The notes under the pieces: model-generated
Seen by the model: only the letters and a program-made list of their open reading frames with translations
Databases searched by the model: none
Told to the model about the DNA's origin: nothing
Shown here: one piece after another, positions 11,792 through 23,542 of the stretch
Layout of the letters: each line of letters starts with the position of its first letter
Numbering within the stretch: the stretch's first letter is position 1
Assembly (NCBI RefSeq): GCF_039555335.1
Contig: NC_092642.1
Coordinates: 57,267,776-57,331,775, forward strand
Source of the DNA: Amphiura filiformis
Taxonomy: Eukaryota > Echinodermata > Ophiuroidea > Amphilepidida > Amphiuridae
DNA: 64,000 nt
Direction: 5' to 3'
Program-made: the position numbers and the translations under genes

Positions 11792-13052
11792 GGGTAAATT
11801 GGGGTAAATGAAACGGTGGGGTAAATGGAACGCTGAGAATGCAATTTCCTCTGCAATTATTGGGCAACATCATACCGAGTGTTCCTGTTAACCCAACGCC
11901 ATATGTTCCGCTTTTGTTTCATACCCCAAACTTAGGTTTACTCGGTTTGGGAGTGGAAGAAAATTTCACTGAGGTTGTCACGGGGGTTGTCACTGGTGCT
12001 ACGGTTCAGTGAACAATAGGCCCAGGCCCGTACGCAGGGGGGTGCGGGGGGTGCGGAGCACCCCCCCCAAATCTGGAAACGTGTACAAAAAGTCCCAAAA
12101 TTTCAGAAAAATGGGGTTTTTTACGCTTTTTTGGACAAAAAAAGGTCCAAATTTGGTCCACTTTTCACAAAATCGCCCCCCCCCCCTTGGAAAAAGGTCC
12201 ACTTTTTCAAAATCAGCACCCCCCCAAATGAAATCCTGCGTACGGGCCTGAATAGGCCTACTAATTTAAGGGTATTGATTCCTAACTTTTGAATATTTGA
12301 CAACTGTGCTGAGAGTTGTCATACAATATTGGCAATAAGGTTTGTTATCTACAATAACATAATGTTTTTAAAAACAATAACAGATTTTAATGATGAAATT
12401 ATGCAAATTAATGTGCTAATTAGCTAATTAATTGGTTTGGTGTTCCATTTACCCCACAACAGACCCACTTGATGTAAATCGTGCATGTTATGTATAGGCC
12501 TAAATGGAACACGGTTGATGACTAACATGTTAATATTTTTTTTGCTATAATTGGTTTAAATATTAAGAAATATTATACCGGTACTACAAATAACTAATTC
12601 ATGGTAGATTAGGCCCCCATTTTTTTCTGTTATGTAGGGCCTATACCAAGAGAAAGTGCATTTTTACGTGGTATTTTATGATTATAAAAAATCATGAAAA
12701 CAAAATTATTGTTCTTAATCTTTTGTTTAGTCACAAAATTATATGTTAAATAAAATATTCTGATGTCCAATGTAAATATAGCTATGAATGTATAGGCTCC
12801 TTGCAAGTAATGCCCCTTGTTCCAATTACCCACCCCATTGTTCCATTTACCCCAATTAGTGTTGGGGTAACTGGAACACCATGACCATGTATGTATTTGG
12901 AAACAAAGCATAAAATGGGAGTTAATCCGTTAAAACAAGTTGTAAAACATGTTATCTACTTATTGAAACAAACAAAAATCATATCATGGATACCCTCCCA
13001 ACCACAGAAAGTGATTTATTGCTTAAGCGTTCCATTTACCCCCAATTTACCC
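11792..13052. mobile_element. TA-flanked TIR element
   Basis: A 1261-bp insert begins GGGTAAATTGGGGTAAATG and ends ccccaatttaccc. TA lies on both sides (11790-11791 and 13053-13054). The host copy at 16598 has one TA in aaccttaaattg at this spot, so the duplication is real. The motif ggggtaaatggaac and its complement recur inside (11817, 12444, 12840, 13030). A TA duplication is the hallmark of the Tc1/mariner group; no transposase frame remains. Confidence 0.8.
12023..12250. mobile_element. hAT-like MITE with 8-bp target duplication
   Basis: A 228-bp element begins CAGGCCCGTACGCAGG and ends in its exact complement. The perfect 8-bp duplication AATAGGCC lies at 12015-12022 and 12251-12258. 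The interior is G-rich on the left and C-rich on the right. An 8-bp duplication and a CAGG start fit the hAT superfamily. It sits inside the TA-flanked element. A truncated relative with aggcccgtacgcagg lies at about 22266. Confidence 0.85.
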
Positions 13053-13314
13053 TAAATTCTCTTATCATATATGCGAGCGCAGCGAGCAGGAAATTTTGCA
13101 TATTTGAACGTGTTCCTAATGGTTTCCTACACCTTTTAGGGCGTAATATAGAAACGGTGCCCAAAATATCTGTGCCAAAAATCGCTTGCCCTCCCCCCCC
13201 CCTTCCGACCTGCCAAAAAATGCTTGCCCGACCCTTTTGGCCTGCCAAAAAATCTTTGCCCCCCCCCCCTATAATTCACCACCCCGGGGGTACACATAAT
13301 TATTGCACCACCCC

Positions 13315-13962
13315 TCAGGGGGTTAGGCCTATCATGTTCTTTGGAAGGGGTCCCAAATATAGAGCAACGGGGGGGTCATAGAATTTTTAGACCCAAAATA
13401 TGGGGGGGTTAAAAATTTTTAACACCCAAACTAGCCTAGAATTATTAAGGGCTGTTACTCAAAATTCTTTTCCGGTAACTAAACAATTAGCCTAAAATGT
13501 GCGCACAATCTTTTATTAATATTAGGCCTATCCAATAGGCCCTAATGCAAAATTTGTGCGCGCTCCATGCACCTTCTTTACACTTAGGGCCTAGGGGAGA
13601 CCGGGGTAAAGTGGTCCACGGGGAAAAACGCGGCATGGATTCAGCATTGTTTGTGATAGGGGTCATCGCAATCGAGTGAGTCATACTTATGTTTGTGTGA
13701 TTTTTACAGAAAACGCCTGTTTTTCATAATTGTGTTTTAAGCCTATTTAGAAAAGGGACACGGTAGGCCTACGGTATTTGCTGAAACGTGGAGGGGACAT
13801 ACTCGTTTACTATTATAAATACCTCATAAATATTTATTTATAGGTAAGCCAGACATCTTATTGGTTGATTTGGTTTACAACAACGCCAGTATTTTAAAAA
13901 TAGCTTACATACACTAACTGCATTATCATAAGAAAATAATTAGCACCCAAAATGATTCTGCA
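13315..13962. other. no recognisable gene
   Basis: Contains CCCC/GGGG-rich decayed repeat pieces (13370-13430, gggggg with aaaaattttta) and AT-rich DNA. No exon can be supported. Confidence 0.4.
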
Positions 13963-16025
13963 CACTGAAAACTTATATTGGTCAGCTTGACTAACGTAAA
14001 GTTAGTCCAGATGGTGCCCATCTTGACTAACGTAAGGCTAGTCAAGCCTGCTTGACTAACGTGCTTGACTAACTTTGACGTTAGTCGAGCAGGCTTGACT
14101 AACTTGCCTGACTAGCTTGGACGTTAGTCAAGCCTGCTTGACCAGCTTAGGTTAGTCGCTCGACTAGTTTATGACTAACTTTACGTTAGTCCAGATGGTG
14201 TCCATTTTGACTAACCTAACGTTAGTCAAGCAGTCCTAAGCTAGTCAGGCAGCTGCTTGACTAACTAACTTGCTTGACTAGCGTGCTGCAAACCATGTTA
14301 CTGGTAAAAAAATGAAAAAAAGAGACAAATGTGGAATTTTATCTTGTCTGGTGGGATTTATTCTCATAATTTTGCATTTTGAAACTGATATATTACTTGA
14401 AGAAAATCCTCTTACCTGGTTATCATGATTACAGCAAATTTATGCCCACTTACATTCTTTGGGAATTGAACTCGGACCTGAAGATTACGAACCCTCTACA
14501 CTCACCACTAGACCACGGAGGCACTTACTACTCGTGAAACTTATTTTCAGTACTTATCATGTTTATACCTTAGATTTTAAACTCTGTAATCGCTTGTGAA
14601 TATCTAAAATATCCATATATTACATTAGAACCATCAGAAAGCTCTAACAAATATAAACAGTATAATGTTGTTAAACAATATTAATGCTAGTGCCAGGTTG
14701 GCAATCCTAAACTTTCCATTCCGACAATATTTTTTAACTACAACAAGACAACTACGTATAATCATGATAATGGGGCAGTCATTTCAAAGCAATTTCCTAT
14801 GTGTTGAACATGCATGTTCAAAGCGGTTGCGCAATTTAGTATTGCGAAATGAAAGTTACGAAAGTCATTGGCTTGACCAACCTAAGGTTAGTCAAGCCGG
14901 CTTGACTAACCTAAAGCTAGTCAAGCCGGCTTGACTAACCTAAAGCTAGTCAAGCCGGTTTGTATCTTCAAGTTAGTCAAGCCATCGATATTGTAAGCTA
15001 GTCAAGCACCGCATTAGAAGCATGTGCAATGTGAAACAATGTGAAACATTTTAAACAACTTATTTCTTAATATTTGTGAATAATTTATCATTTTGTATAT
15101 TTTATATTGTTTATTATCTGTATTATTTATGTAATAGTGATCTTGATGTGTTTTAATAAGTTAAATTTAATTTGTATATAAATCGTATATGATGTATGGA
15201 TCTTGGGTATGGATGATGCGTGTTGAGGGGATGAAAGGGTGGGGTGAGTTGGGTGTGCGTGTATGTAAGTGAGGGGTGAGTGGAGTGTATGTTGTTTCAT
15301 GGTGGGAAGGGGTGTGCTTGTATGAAGATGAACGTAGGTGCTACTTTTATAGTATTTTATATTAATATGAAATTTCTGTATTTGTGCAATAGTGGGCCTG
15401 CAAATTATCACGATGTGTTTTAATAATTTATTTCCTAAAAATATTTTTGAATAATTTATCATTTTGTATGTTTTTGTGCAATAGTGGTCTTGATGATGTG
15501 TTTTAATAATTTAAATATAACTTGTACATAAATCATATTATAACGCTTTATTGTGAAAGATGTATGGAGGATGTGTGTTGAGAGGGTGAGAGAGGAGTGC
15601 ATGTGAGAGTGTGACTGTATGAGGAAGAATGCAGGGTTACTATTTTATTTATTATAATATTTGTCTTAGTAAAAGATCGTATTAATTTTAGTTTTTTAGT
15701 CTATGTACACTAATATATTATATTTTAAATTAACTTGTGTTTGTTAGTAATATTTTTAATATCCACACGGACATGTGGAAGAACAATACTGTATTGAACA
15801 TGTTTTTACCGTGTATAAATAAAGCTATTATTATTATTATTATTATTACACGTTAGTCAAGCAGGCTTGACTAGCTTATCAAAATTGCAAGTTAGTCCAG
15901 CAGGCTTGACTAGCTTGAGATACGCGCTTTACTAACGTTAGGTTGGTCAGGCAGGCTGGACTAACCTGCTTGACTAGTTTTAAGTTAGTCAAGCAACTGC
16001 CTGACTATAGTTTAAGTTTTCAGTG
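13963..16025. mobile_element. foldback element built of CTTGACTAAC palindromes
   Basis: Begins CACTGAAAACTT and ends AAGTTTTCAGTG. The left arm (about 13985-14285) and right arm (about 15848-16015) are strings of short palindromic words, ctagtcaagc / gcttgactaac, in both orientations. A third cluster lies at 14870-15010. Between them are a tRNA-like sequence (14461-14522), AT-rich DNA with a GT-rich patch (15195-15330), and a TTA microsatellite (about 15828-15847). No transposase was seen. It directly precedes the retroelement remnant at 16080. Confidence 0.7.
14461..14522 (-). tRNA. tRNA-derived sequence, probably a pseudogene
   Basis: The minus strand reads like a tRNA: an A-box-like gtggtctagtggtgag, an anticodon stem-loop gaggg-ttcgtaa-tcttc (anticodon CGT, Thr), and a B-box-like gagttcaattccc. 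The T-stem and acceptor do not pair well. It lies inside the foldback element, so a repeat passenger is more likely than a functional gene. Confidence 0.45.
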
Positions 16026-16079
16026 CAGGCCCTTTTTTTGGACACGCTCTAGTACTGGATACAGTGAGCGATGAATACC

Positions 16080-17345
16080 AAATGGCATCAGAGTATACTA
16101 AAAGCATTGAAAATGGGACGTATGTAACCAACATAAACTGTGGTCAGCTCTGAAACGTTGAAACCAAAACGTTTCAGAGAACGGAGCATGAAGAGGCGTT
16201 TGTCAGCACACTTCACTATATGATCCACCTGGGCATCCCATTTAAGACATTGCTGTATGAAGATGCCCAGGACTTTGGCAGATGAAACAAGAGAAAGCAC
16301 TGAATGACGTATCTTCACTGAGATTGGGATGAGAAGGTGCATGGGTCTCTCATGAAACAGATAAATTGAATGGTTTGACATTTAGGGGTGGTGCAATAAT
16401 TATGTGTACCCCCGGGGGGGGGGTGAATTCTCAAAATGGTCTGCCAAAAATCGCTTGCCCCCCCCCCTTTGGCCGTGCCAAAAAACCTTTGCCCCCCCTT
16501 TCGAGGTGCCAAAAACCTTTGCCCCCCCTTTGACGTGCCAAAAATCTTTGCCCCCCCTTACACATGCAAGATTTTGGGAACCCGAATTTAAAACCTTAAA
16601 TTGTCTTAACATATAATGCGAGCGCAGCGAGCAGGAAATTTTGCATATTTGAACGTGTTCATAACATTTTCCTACGCCTTTTTTTTTTTTTTTTTAGAAA
16701 CGGTGCCCAAAATATCTGTGCCAAAAATTGCTTGCCCCCCTTTCGACCTGCCAAAATCGCTTGACCCCCCCTTTCGACCTGCCAAAAATGCTTGCCCCCC
16801 CTTTGGCCTGCCAAAAATCTTTGCCCCCCTATAATTCACCCCCGGGGGTACACATAATTATTGCACCACCCCTTATCAGGGTTGAGTTTTAGTTGGTTAC
16901 TTACAGACCAGGCCAGGGAGTCATCAAGGTCAGACTGAAGGTTATTGCCTTTCTCACATGCATGCACGCCTCTCAACGAATGTGAGATGACTGAGATCAT
17001 CGACATATTTCCAGTAGTGAGAATTGCAACCTTGAGCAGCGTCGTTGATGACAGCCTGGAAAATGATGGGACCAAGTTTGGTACCTTGATGAACACCAGC
17101 ACACAAGGGGCATAATCAGACATTTGTTTGGTTATATCTCACACACTGAGTGCGATTATTGACAACTGCAAACCCAAGGAACGATAGCTCCCCGGACCCC
17201 CCAAAGCAATCAACCTTTCAACAGCTATATTGTGATTTACCAGGTCAAATGCCTTGGAGAAGTCCGTGAGGACTACCGTTCCTACATTGTTGCGTCCAGA
17301 GTGTGTGGCATCTCTTTCACCTAACCACTCCACTTTCCAGTCGTT
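16080..17345 (-). pseudogene. non-LTR retrotransposon reverse transcriptase remnant
   Basis: Several minus-strand frames give conserved reverse transcriptase pieces. VLTDFSKAFDLVNHN (about 17230-17285) is followed by a frame-shifted GTKLGPIIFQAVIND region and a KYVDD catalytic motif near 17000. Next comes NLQSDLDDSLAWSVSNQLKLN (about 16890-16950). Beyond the inserted element, KVLGIFIQQCLKWDAQVDHI and RLFMLRSLKRFG follow (16120-16300). This order fits the CR1/L2 (Jockey) group. Frames are shifted and both ends are missing, so it is dead. It is split by the element at 16385-16872. Confidence 0.8.
16385..16872. mobile_element. Harbinger-like MITE, type copy of the CCCC-rich family
   Basis: A 488-bp element with perfect 33-bp terminal inverted repeats, starting GGGGTGGTGCAATAATTATG. 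TTA is duplicated at 16382-16384 and 16873-16875. It interrupts the reverse transcriptase remnant between two parts that join in protein order. The interior repeats tgccaaaaatcgcttgcccccc and holds a gcgagcgcagcgagcagg core. A 3-bp TTA duplication suggests the PIF/Harbinger group. No coding capacity. Confidence 0.85.
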
Positions 17346-17369
17346 TTAGCTGATGCACATTCACCTTTG

Positions 17370-17709
17370 TATAGATGAGGTGACCTATGATGTCACATGT
17401 TTACATTCAGACCGCCCTCTGTTGTTTCAAAGCAGGCAAAATAACACAGAAGTGTCTATGACAGACCATATAAATCTCTTTAAAACTCAACTTTTAAAAA
17501 CCTTTGAAGTTTTGTGTGATATTATGTATATAGCTTGATGCATTTATAAACAAGATTGATACCATTTTTTTTTTTTTTTGCTTTGAAACCAAAGTTAATG
17601 AATAAAAATCAACTTCTTCCATGTAAACTATAGTGTTTTTTGCCTGACAGATTTGATCACAGACCAACAGAGGGCGTATTAAATGTAAACACATGTCACC
17701 TCATCTATA
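17370..17709. mobile_element. palindromic MITE
   Basis: A 340-bp element. The left end tatagatgaggtgac is followed by tgtcacatgtttaca and cgccctctgttg. The right end repeats these in complement order, finishing gtcacctcatctata. A poly-T run lies in the middle. It borders the 5' side of the reverse transcriptase remnant. Confidence 0.75.
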
Positions 17710-19296
17710 TAGCTTTGGGTCAGCATCAGTCTTTGTCTGTCAGCTCGTAATCAACCCCCCCCCCAAAAAAAAATCGCCAATTAAAAGCCAATCCCCCTGC
17801 AGGGCTGTCAACTCTCACGCATTGGCCGTGAGTCTCACGCATTGGGTCACTTTCTCACGGTCTCACGCCAACATGGCCAAGGTAGTATAATCTCACGCCT
17901 ATGTAGTAAAAAACTCACGCAAAAAGCTGTAAAATGAGTAAAATCTCACGCATCGTCAAAATAATGTCCCCCCTGCTTTTCAGATTCTCCAGGGCCGTGG
18001 CTCAAATAATCACGGGTCAAAATGAACATTGTAGTCGGCAAATCCCAGTACGCCTCTGTCTCACGCCAAAGCAATACCCCCTTCAGACCCAAAAAGTCCC
18101 ATTTGCAACTTAGTTTGGGGCAAAATAGGGGCTTGATTAACTGAAATTTCAACATTTGTGCGGGGCTCTGTGAACTGAATTGAATTGGGCCAGGTTATAG
18201 GCTTTGGAGCTAAAAAAATTCAAAATGTTTCCAGATTTGGGCCAAAGAGCTACAATTTCCCGAGTTTGAGGCTCAATGAACTGGAGCATAGTGATGCAAA
18301 TGCGGGTTTTAAAGAACTGCCGGAGAGCATGAAAAGGGGGGACCCTTGGCGCACATACCATTATGTACTTATGTAAGTGACCCCCGCCCCTCCGGGTGCG
18401 ATTATACTCCAGCTGAGATTTCTGCACAGTATTAGAAGATGATGATGATGATGATGGGGAATCAGGGCTTGTGATTGGCGGCAAGCGGCATAAAAGTACT
18501 ATTTATAGTACAGGCATAGACATGTTAGACCGTACCCCCCCGCCGGGGTTAGACCTAAAATCCCAGTCTGAAAAAAAATCCAACACCCGGATGTGAGCGC
18601 CACACAACGCCTTAAAAGTTCAGACTAGTCATGCTAGTGGTCTTAAACTCATACGATAGACTATTTAAGTGGGAGAGTCAGGACCCCGGTCAAAAAAGTG
18701 AGGTCACCAGCATTCCCCACCATGGTTCCGCCGATGTTAAAATTGGACGGCGCACTAGTTTATTTGTGGTGTCCAGGCCGTGAATCACAGTCCCCCTGCT
18801 GGATGAATCGTAAATTGTGTCTGTTTAGCGCCCTCAACAATATCTAAAACTTTGTGGACTTTCCAGCTCTGGTGCTGCTTCTGCTTCTGCTTTTCTCCGA
18901 GGCTTTTCTCCTCAACCCTACAATTGAAACCATTGAAACCACACCAGCTGCACACCACCCTACCTACATGTACATGCATAAACTCGCAAACGCAAAATCG
19001 GAATTAACTGAAATTTTGGGAATAAGCTTTTTTCGTAGATATCTGCTGAAAAATGTCATAAAAAGACGATATAAGCTGAAATCTTCTGTTCATGCCGAAT
19101 TCATTTCTGCCTCTGCAGTGGTTCAATCAGCCTCAATCCAGCCTCCTGTAAATAGCCGGCCATAATTGGCCTATCAATGATGATGCAGTGAATAACCTTG
19201 AATACTTGATGCGATGGTTTAGTATGGACTACACGGGCGTACGTCATAACATAACATGACAGAACAGATTGCGGAAATGTTCAGATTTAATTCGAG
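17710..19296. other. no firm gene; region upstream of the DUF1647-like gene
   Basis: Holds a run of short repeats of tctcacgcat and ctcacgccaa (about 17800-18070), AT-rich DNA, and a short GAT microsatellite at about 18435. The promoter and 5' untranslated region of the gene starting at 19297 must lie near its right end, but I could not place a TATA box or initiator. A leucine-rich open frame at about 18854 has no supporting splice or homology evidence. Confidence 0.35.
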
Positions 19297-19390
19297 ATGG
19301 CCAGGTGTTTCGTAATATTTAAGGCATTGGTGCTAGCATGTTTTGTGATGGTCGGAATATCTTTTGTATGGAATTTTTATCGCCAAGAAA
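19297..19390 (+). CDS. exon 1 of DUF1647-like gene: signal anchor
   Basis: The first coding exon, too short to stand out as an open frame. ATG at 19297 opens MARCFVIFKALVLACFVMVG, continuing ISFVWNFYRQE. This is a short basic N-terminus and one hydrophobic segment of about 20 residues, a classic type II signal anchor. A strong donor (gtaagtaa) follows at 19391. It leaves one base (A) over, which joins the GA at 26825-26826 to make an Arg codon and opens exactly the long frame of exon 2. That phase match, plus the membrane-anchor topology expected for this family, is why I join it. The join needs RNA support. Confidence 0.65.
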
Positions 19391-19679
19391 GTAAGTAATA
19401 TACTCCTGGTCAGTATCTTTGGGTAAACGTCGGAATTTTACCGTTTTGCACTCTAGCCAATTAGCCATAGTCTTTTAAAATGAGTTTGGTCATTTTTTTT
19501 AACCCAGGGGGGCCACTCATACGCATGCGTGACCAAATTGTTTTGAAACACCCCCTAAACGAGTTTTGCCCTACCAACAAATTTAGCCCCTTAACAGTGC
19601 CCCCCCACTTTTGTTGGTCATTCGGGGGACGGTGCAAAAATGTGCCCCCCGGAAATATAAGGATTCGCCCGCACCTTAA

Positions 19680-20038
19680 GCTGGTTTCATACTTTCTGCC
19701 GCTTGCCGCTGAGCGGCATGACGCTTCATCATGCCGCTTGTACTTTTCTGCAAGCGGAGCGGCACACCGCTAAGCGGCAGCGACATGACTCTGAAAGCTA
19801 CTCTTGCCGCTCAGCACCGCTCCAAAATCGTATTTTGTTCTCATACGTCAGAGCGGCACCGCTCCGAGTTGACTTGAATTCAACTCCCAGCGGTGCTGCC
19901 GCCGCGGCAAAGCGGTGGAGTGATCGATATATCGGCTTGCCGCTGGTCACCGCTAGCGTTTTTAGTGAGATTGCGCAGTGAAGTAAAATCATCTTCAGAG
20001 CGGCAAAGCGGCAAGCGGCAGGAAAGTATGAAACCAGC
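19680..20038. mobile_element. palindromic MITE, GCGGCAAGCGGC-rich
   Basis: A 359-bp element begins GCTGGTTTCATACTTTC and ends gaaagtatgaaaccagc. Its arms are rich in gccgcttgccgct and the complement. It lies in intron 1 of the DUF1647-like gene. The open frames at 19703 and 19798 are shadows of it. Confidence 0.75.
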
Positions 20039-20116
20039 ATTACACTCTTAATCAGACTCCGGGGAACTGAACAACATGGCCCCGCCACTTTCAATATGCT
20101 GCGCACGCCACTGCAC

Positions 20117-20475
20117 GGGTACTACACCCTCGATAAATTTGTGTCTATTTTTGCATTTTTCTCAAAAACTAATAACACAGTAGTAACAAAAGTTATGTAT
20201 ATTATAGGGGCAGGAATCCAATTACTACACTGGAATTTCAGTGACACAACACCACCGGTTTGTTATTTATGATCAGAAATAAGGTACCGCTAGGATGTAC
20301 CTCGTTTCCTATATCATATATACTGAACCGCTTGTCTTGAGTCACTGAAATTTCAGTGTAGTAATTGGATTCCTTGCCCCAATAATATACATAACTTTTT
20401 GTTACCAGTGTGTAATTATTTTTTGAGAAAAATGCAAAAATAGTCACAAATTTACCACATGGGTGTAGTACCCCC
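20117..20475. mobile_element. palindromic MITE
   Basis: Begins GGGTACTACACCC and ends gggtgtagtaccccc. The arms mirror aaatttgtg, tttttgcatttttctcaaaa, gttatgtatattat and ggaatccaattactacactg. Intronic; no coding content. Confidence 0.75.
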
Positions 20476-20670
20476 TTAAGGTAATTTAATATAGAATTTA
20501 CCCCCTAATAAGATTTTATTAGCTAGTAAAAATCCAATATACCGTACCCTCTTTGGACTCATAATTTAATAAAAATTTGAAAAGCTACCCTATTAACCCT
20601 AACCGCCTAAGGGCTTGGCGACGGGAAGGGAAAGAAGGAAGGAATAAAGAGAGAAAACAAAGAAAGAAGT

Positions 20671-20745
20671 TGTTTGCACTGGGTGGGATTCGAACCCGGG
20701 ACCCCTCGCATGTCAACCACTGGCTCGGCGACACTTAGCCTCGGG
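20671..20745 (-). tRNA. tRNA-derived sequence (repeat or pseudogene)
   Basis: The minus strand contains a strong B box (gggttcgaatccc) and, upstream, gtcgccgagccagtggttgac, which resembles a degenerate D-arm with an A box. A complete cloverleaf could not be folded by eye. The AAAG-rich stretch beside it (20630-20670) suggests a SINE-like tail. Confidence 0.4.
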
Positions 20746-21044
20746 TGTTGGGCTTCGCTGGCCAGCGAAACCGTGCCTATATATCACTTAGGGCGATTGC
20801 ATCATCACACGACATGGGATGCACGCACTAACAGCGCATTATATCAAGTAGTATTTTGTAGTAATTAGTACGGTTAGGGTTAAAACAAGTTGTTCAGTTT
20901 CAGAAAACTATCCTTATTCTTGAAAATCAGTGTTTTTTAGACCCTAAATGCGTCACGCGCGTAACTTGCCTTGCCTAAAACACCCCCTTTTACTTGTTTT
21001 TTGGTCACGCATGCGTACAGATCATTTATGTGAGTGGCCCCCGG

Positions 21045-23540
21045 GGCGGTGGGGCACTCCAACTTTGGAGGGGACGCGTATGTAGGGCTGTTAAGACCCC
21101 CCTTTTCAGCATCGCTGTCACCCAAAGACCCCATATTTTTTTATGAACACATGCTCTGTCACCCGAAGACCCCTTATTTTTCCATTTGATCTGTCACCCA
21201 AAGACCCTTACAAGTTCAATTTGAACAGCAACTTTCATTTATCACTGATTTTGTTACTTATTTTGAAAAAACAATGGACTGAAGCCATTTAAAACTAGAA
21301 ATTCGATTTTCGAGATTTCTATGGCGCTGTTTTGGTTCTCACCTATTAAAGATTCCATTTAAAAAAAGGTCATGTTCTCACCCAATGACCCCATATTTTT
21401 TAGATTTTGCTCTCGCCGAATGCCAAAAATCACGCTCTCACCCAATAAACCTATTTTTTACATTTTGCTCTCACCGAATGCCCCTTAGTGCGAAAGTGCC
21501 AGCCCTACACCTATATATCCATTTCAAATTGATGTGCCCCGGGGAGTGGCCCCCCTCCCGGGTTTTTTAATGGCTTAAGATATGTTTATATAATCCCAAT
21601 TTCGACCTCATTGGATTCAGTACGTCCGCCATGATTGGATTCGGTGTTTTTAGGACAACGGAGTGTGAATTTAAGTCATAATTAGGTCCTTCACAATTGA
21701 TTTTAAGTTTACTGTTTCCCTCCTGCATCCAAAATTGAGAATTGCAAAATATTTAATTATTTGATTTTTATGTGAAATTTTCTTTGTTAAAATGATGACA
21801 TTTTTAATTAATTAATTTGCTACTTTCTTACTTTGATCATCTTAACTATGTGTTGAGCAAACAAGGGTACCCCTGCATTATTCAAATCAACCGTAAATGG
21901 CAATTTAATCAAATCCGCAGTGCCTAAACGTAGGCCCTACTGTTGATAATGTGCTGTGACCACTAGTTTCAAAATAAGGAAAATAATAAGTAATTAATAA
22001 TCAAAAGTTACCTCGTCCTTTTTTTCTACCAGTAAACTCGGAATCAATAATTATGAAGGGCCTTATGACTAAATTCCCAAAGAACGCCACTGAAGCAGCT
22101 ATAAATAGTGAATTTTCTTTTATGTATTTGTTGGGCTTAATAAAATTCCCAGACAGTTAAAACTTATTAATATTTTTAAGGCCCATTCAGTGATTTGCTC
22201 ATCCGGACGCCGACGATTCAGATTTTGGTATACCTTTGTCATTGTCATAGATGTGCTAACATAGCTAGGCCCGTACGCAGGATTCTTTTTTTTTTTGGGG
22301 GGGTGGGTGCTGATTTTGAGAAAGTGGACTTTTTTGCGGGGGCGATTTTGCGAAAAGTGGACTTTCTTGCCGAAATTGGGACCTTTTCTATGACCAAAAA
22401 GCGTACAAAACATTTTTTGCCGATCGGTACGCTCGCAAATTCTTTGTAGGCCTATACTTTTGCAAATGGGGGGGGGCAGACTTCAAAATCGTCTTGAAAT
22501 GGCTTTAACAGGGAGCTTTGAAAATTAAAATGTGCAAAAATATCTCTCAAAATGACAGATAATAAATTATGTTCACATCATTCCCGGTAGAAACCACGAC
22601 ATTAAAGATTCAAAATAATACTTCTTGTTTCCTTTTATTAATGGTATGACGACTGCATACTGTAAAAATAATGCTGAAATAACGGTCTTAAAATAAATAA
22701 AATATAAAAAAGGGGGTAAATTTATGGTTAATTAATTCTTGGTAATTTTCTTTTGGGACAGTTGGAAGCTGGAATGTTTCTTTTTTTAACTTGCCAACTA
22801 TAGCGTAGGCTGTGTAGCCAGCGGGAAGTGGGGTGGGGGCTTTTTTACGGGCCCGCTATACTCTCTTTTGCTTGCTTTTTATGACATGGGCAGTAAGAGC
22901 AAAGGGCAAATGTGGCAAAGACAAAAGACCTAAACCTTACCCCTAACCCTAACATAAAAGGCAGGCAAAGGCAACCTTAGGCCTGTAAAAACAAAAGAAA
23001 TCTTAAAGGGGCCCGTAAAAAGAAAAAGAGAGCCCTTATAGTGGGCCTGTGGAAAGCAAAGATGCGATACCTTTATGGGCCCGTAAAATGCAAAGATAGT
23101 TGGCCCGTACGATAATAAAGCGAAGAAAAATGTTATATCCCCACCCCTTGTCGGCGGCACTGCATGGGCTCAACTCGAGAGTTTTCAGACCAGCAATAAT
23201 ATGACCTACTGCTTACATCTTAATCCTCACCTTACATGTACCACCCCACGGTTTGCTCCGCGATCTGTTTAACTAAATATGACCAAAGGCTGAGATCTAT
23301 GTAATCATGGTAATTATACTAAGCCTCAGTATCAAAAGCTATCAAACAGACAATCTCCTACATCAGTCTACTCCAAGGTCTACATGCAACTTACATGATG
23401 GGAGCACAAATCCTGGAAATAAACGGGATCTGTGATGGAAGCCATCCCTTGCAGGGATTTTTTATTAGCAGTTTGGCACTTAGGTATTCTTACATGTTTG
23501 TATCAATGACCCCCTTTTGACAATTTTGTACCCTACCTCA
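21045..23540. other. intron 1 repeats, no exon seen
   Basis: About 2.5 kb of intron. 21120-21490 repeats caccc(a/g)aagaccccatattttt-type words. 22266-22435 is a truncated relative of the hAT-like MITE. 22840-23162 is gggcccgtaaaa-rich and ends tcggcggcactg, like the element at 133-313. The rest is AT-rich. No exon with splice sites was found. Confidence 0.4.
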
Positions 23541-23542
23541 CC

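Larger units (their letters stand above)
11577..13314. mobile_element. CCCC-rich TIR element, interrupted by a nested pair
   Basis: Same family as 16385-16872. The left end reads gggttgtgcaataattatgtg and the right end cataattattgcaccacccc. The left part ends cccgaatttaaaacct and the right part resumes aaattctcttatcatatatgc, so the uninterrupted sequence at 16580-16620 supplies the empty site. It carries the gcgagcgcagcgagcagg core at about 13074. The insert is described separately. Confidence 0.75.
19504..21044. mobile_element. TIR element hosting nested insertions (intron 1)
   Basis: The left end ggggggccactcatacgcatg and the right end catgcgtacagatcatttat...gtgagtggcccccgg are roughly complementary. 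The shared parts are gtcacgcatgcgt and gagtggcccc. aaacaccccct near both ends is also mirrored. The interior contains the two palindromic elements listed next and a tRNA-like sequence. Borders are approximate. Confidence 0.45.

Noticed and set aside
18854..19165. Leucine-rich frame looking like a secreted protein start
   Set aside because: Simple CTGCTTCTGCTT-type sequence, no donor in frame and no similarity; the supported start of the nearby gene is at 19297.
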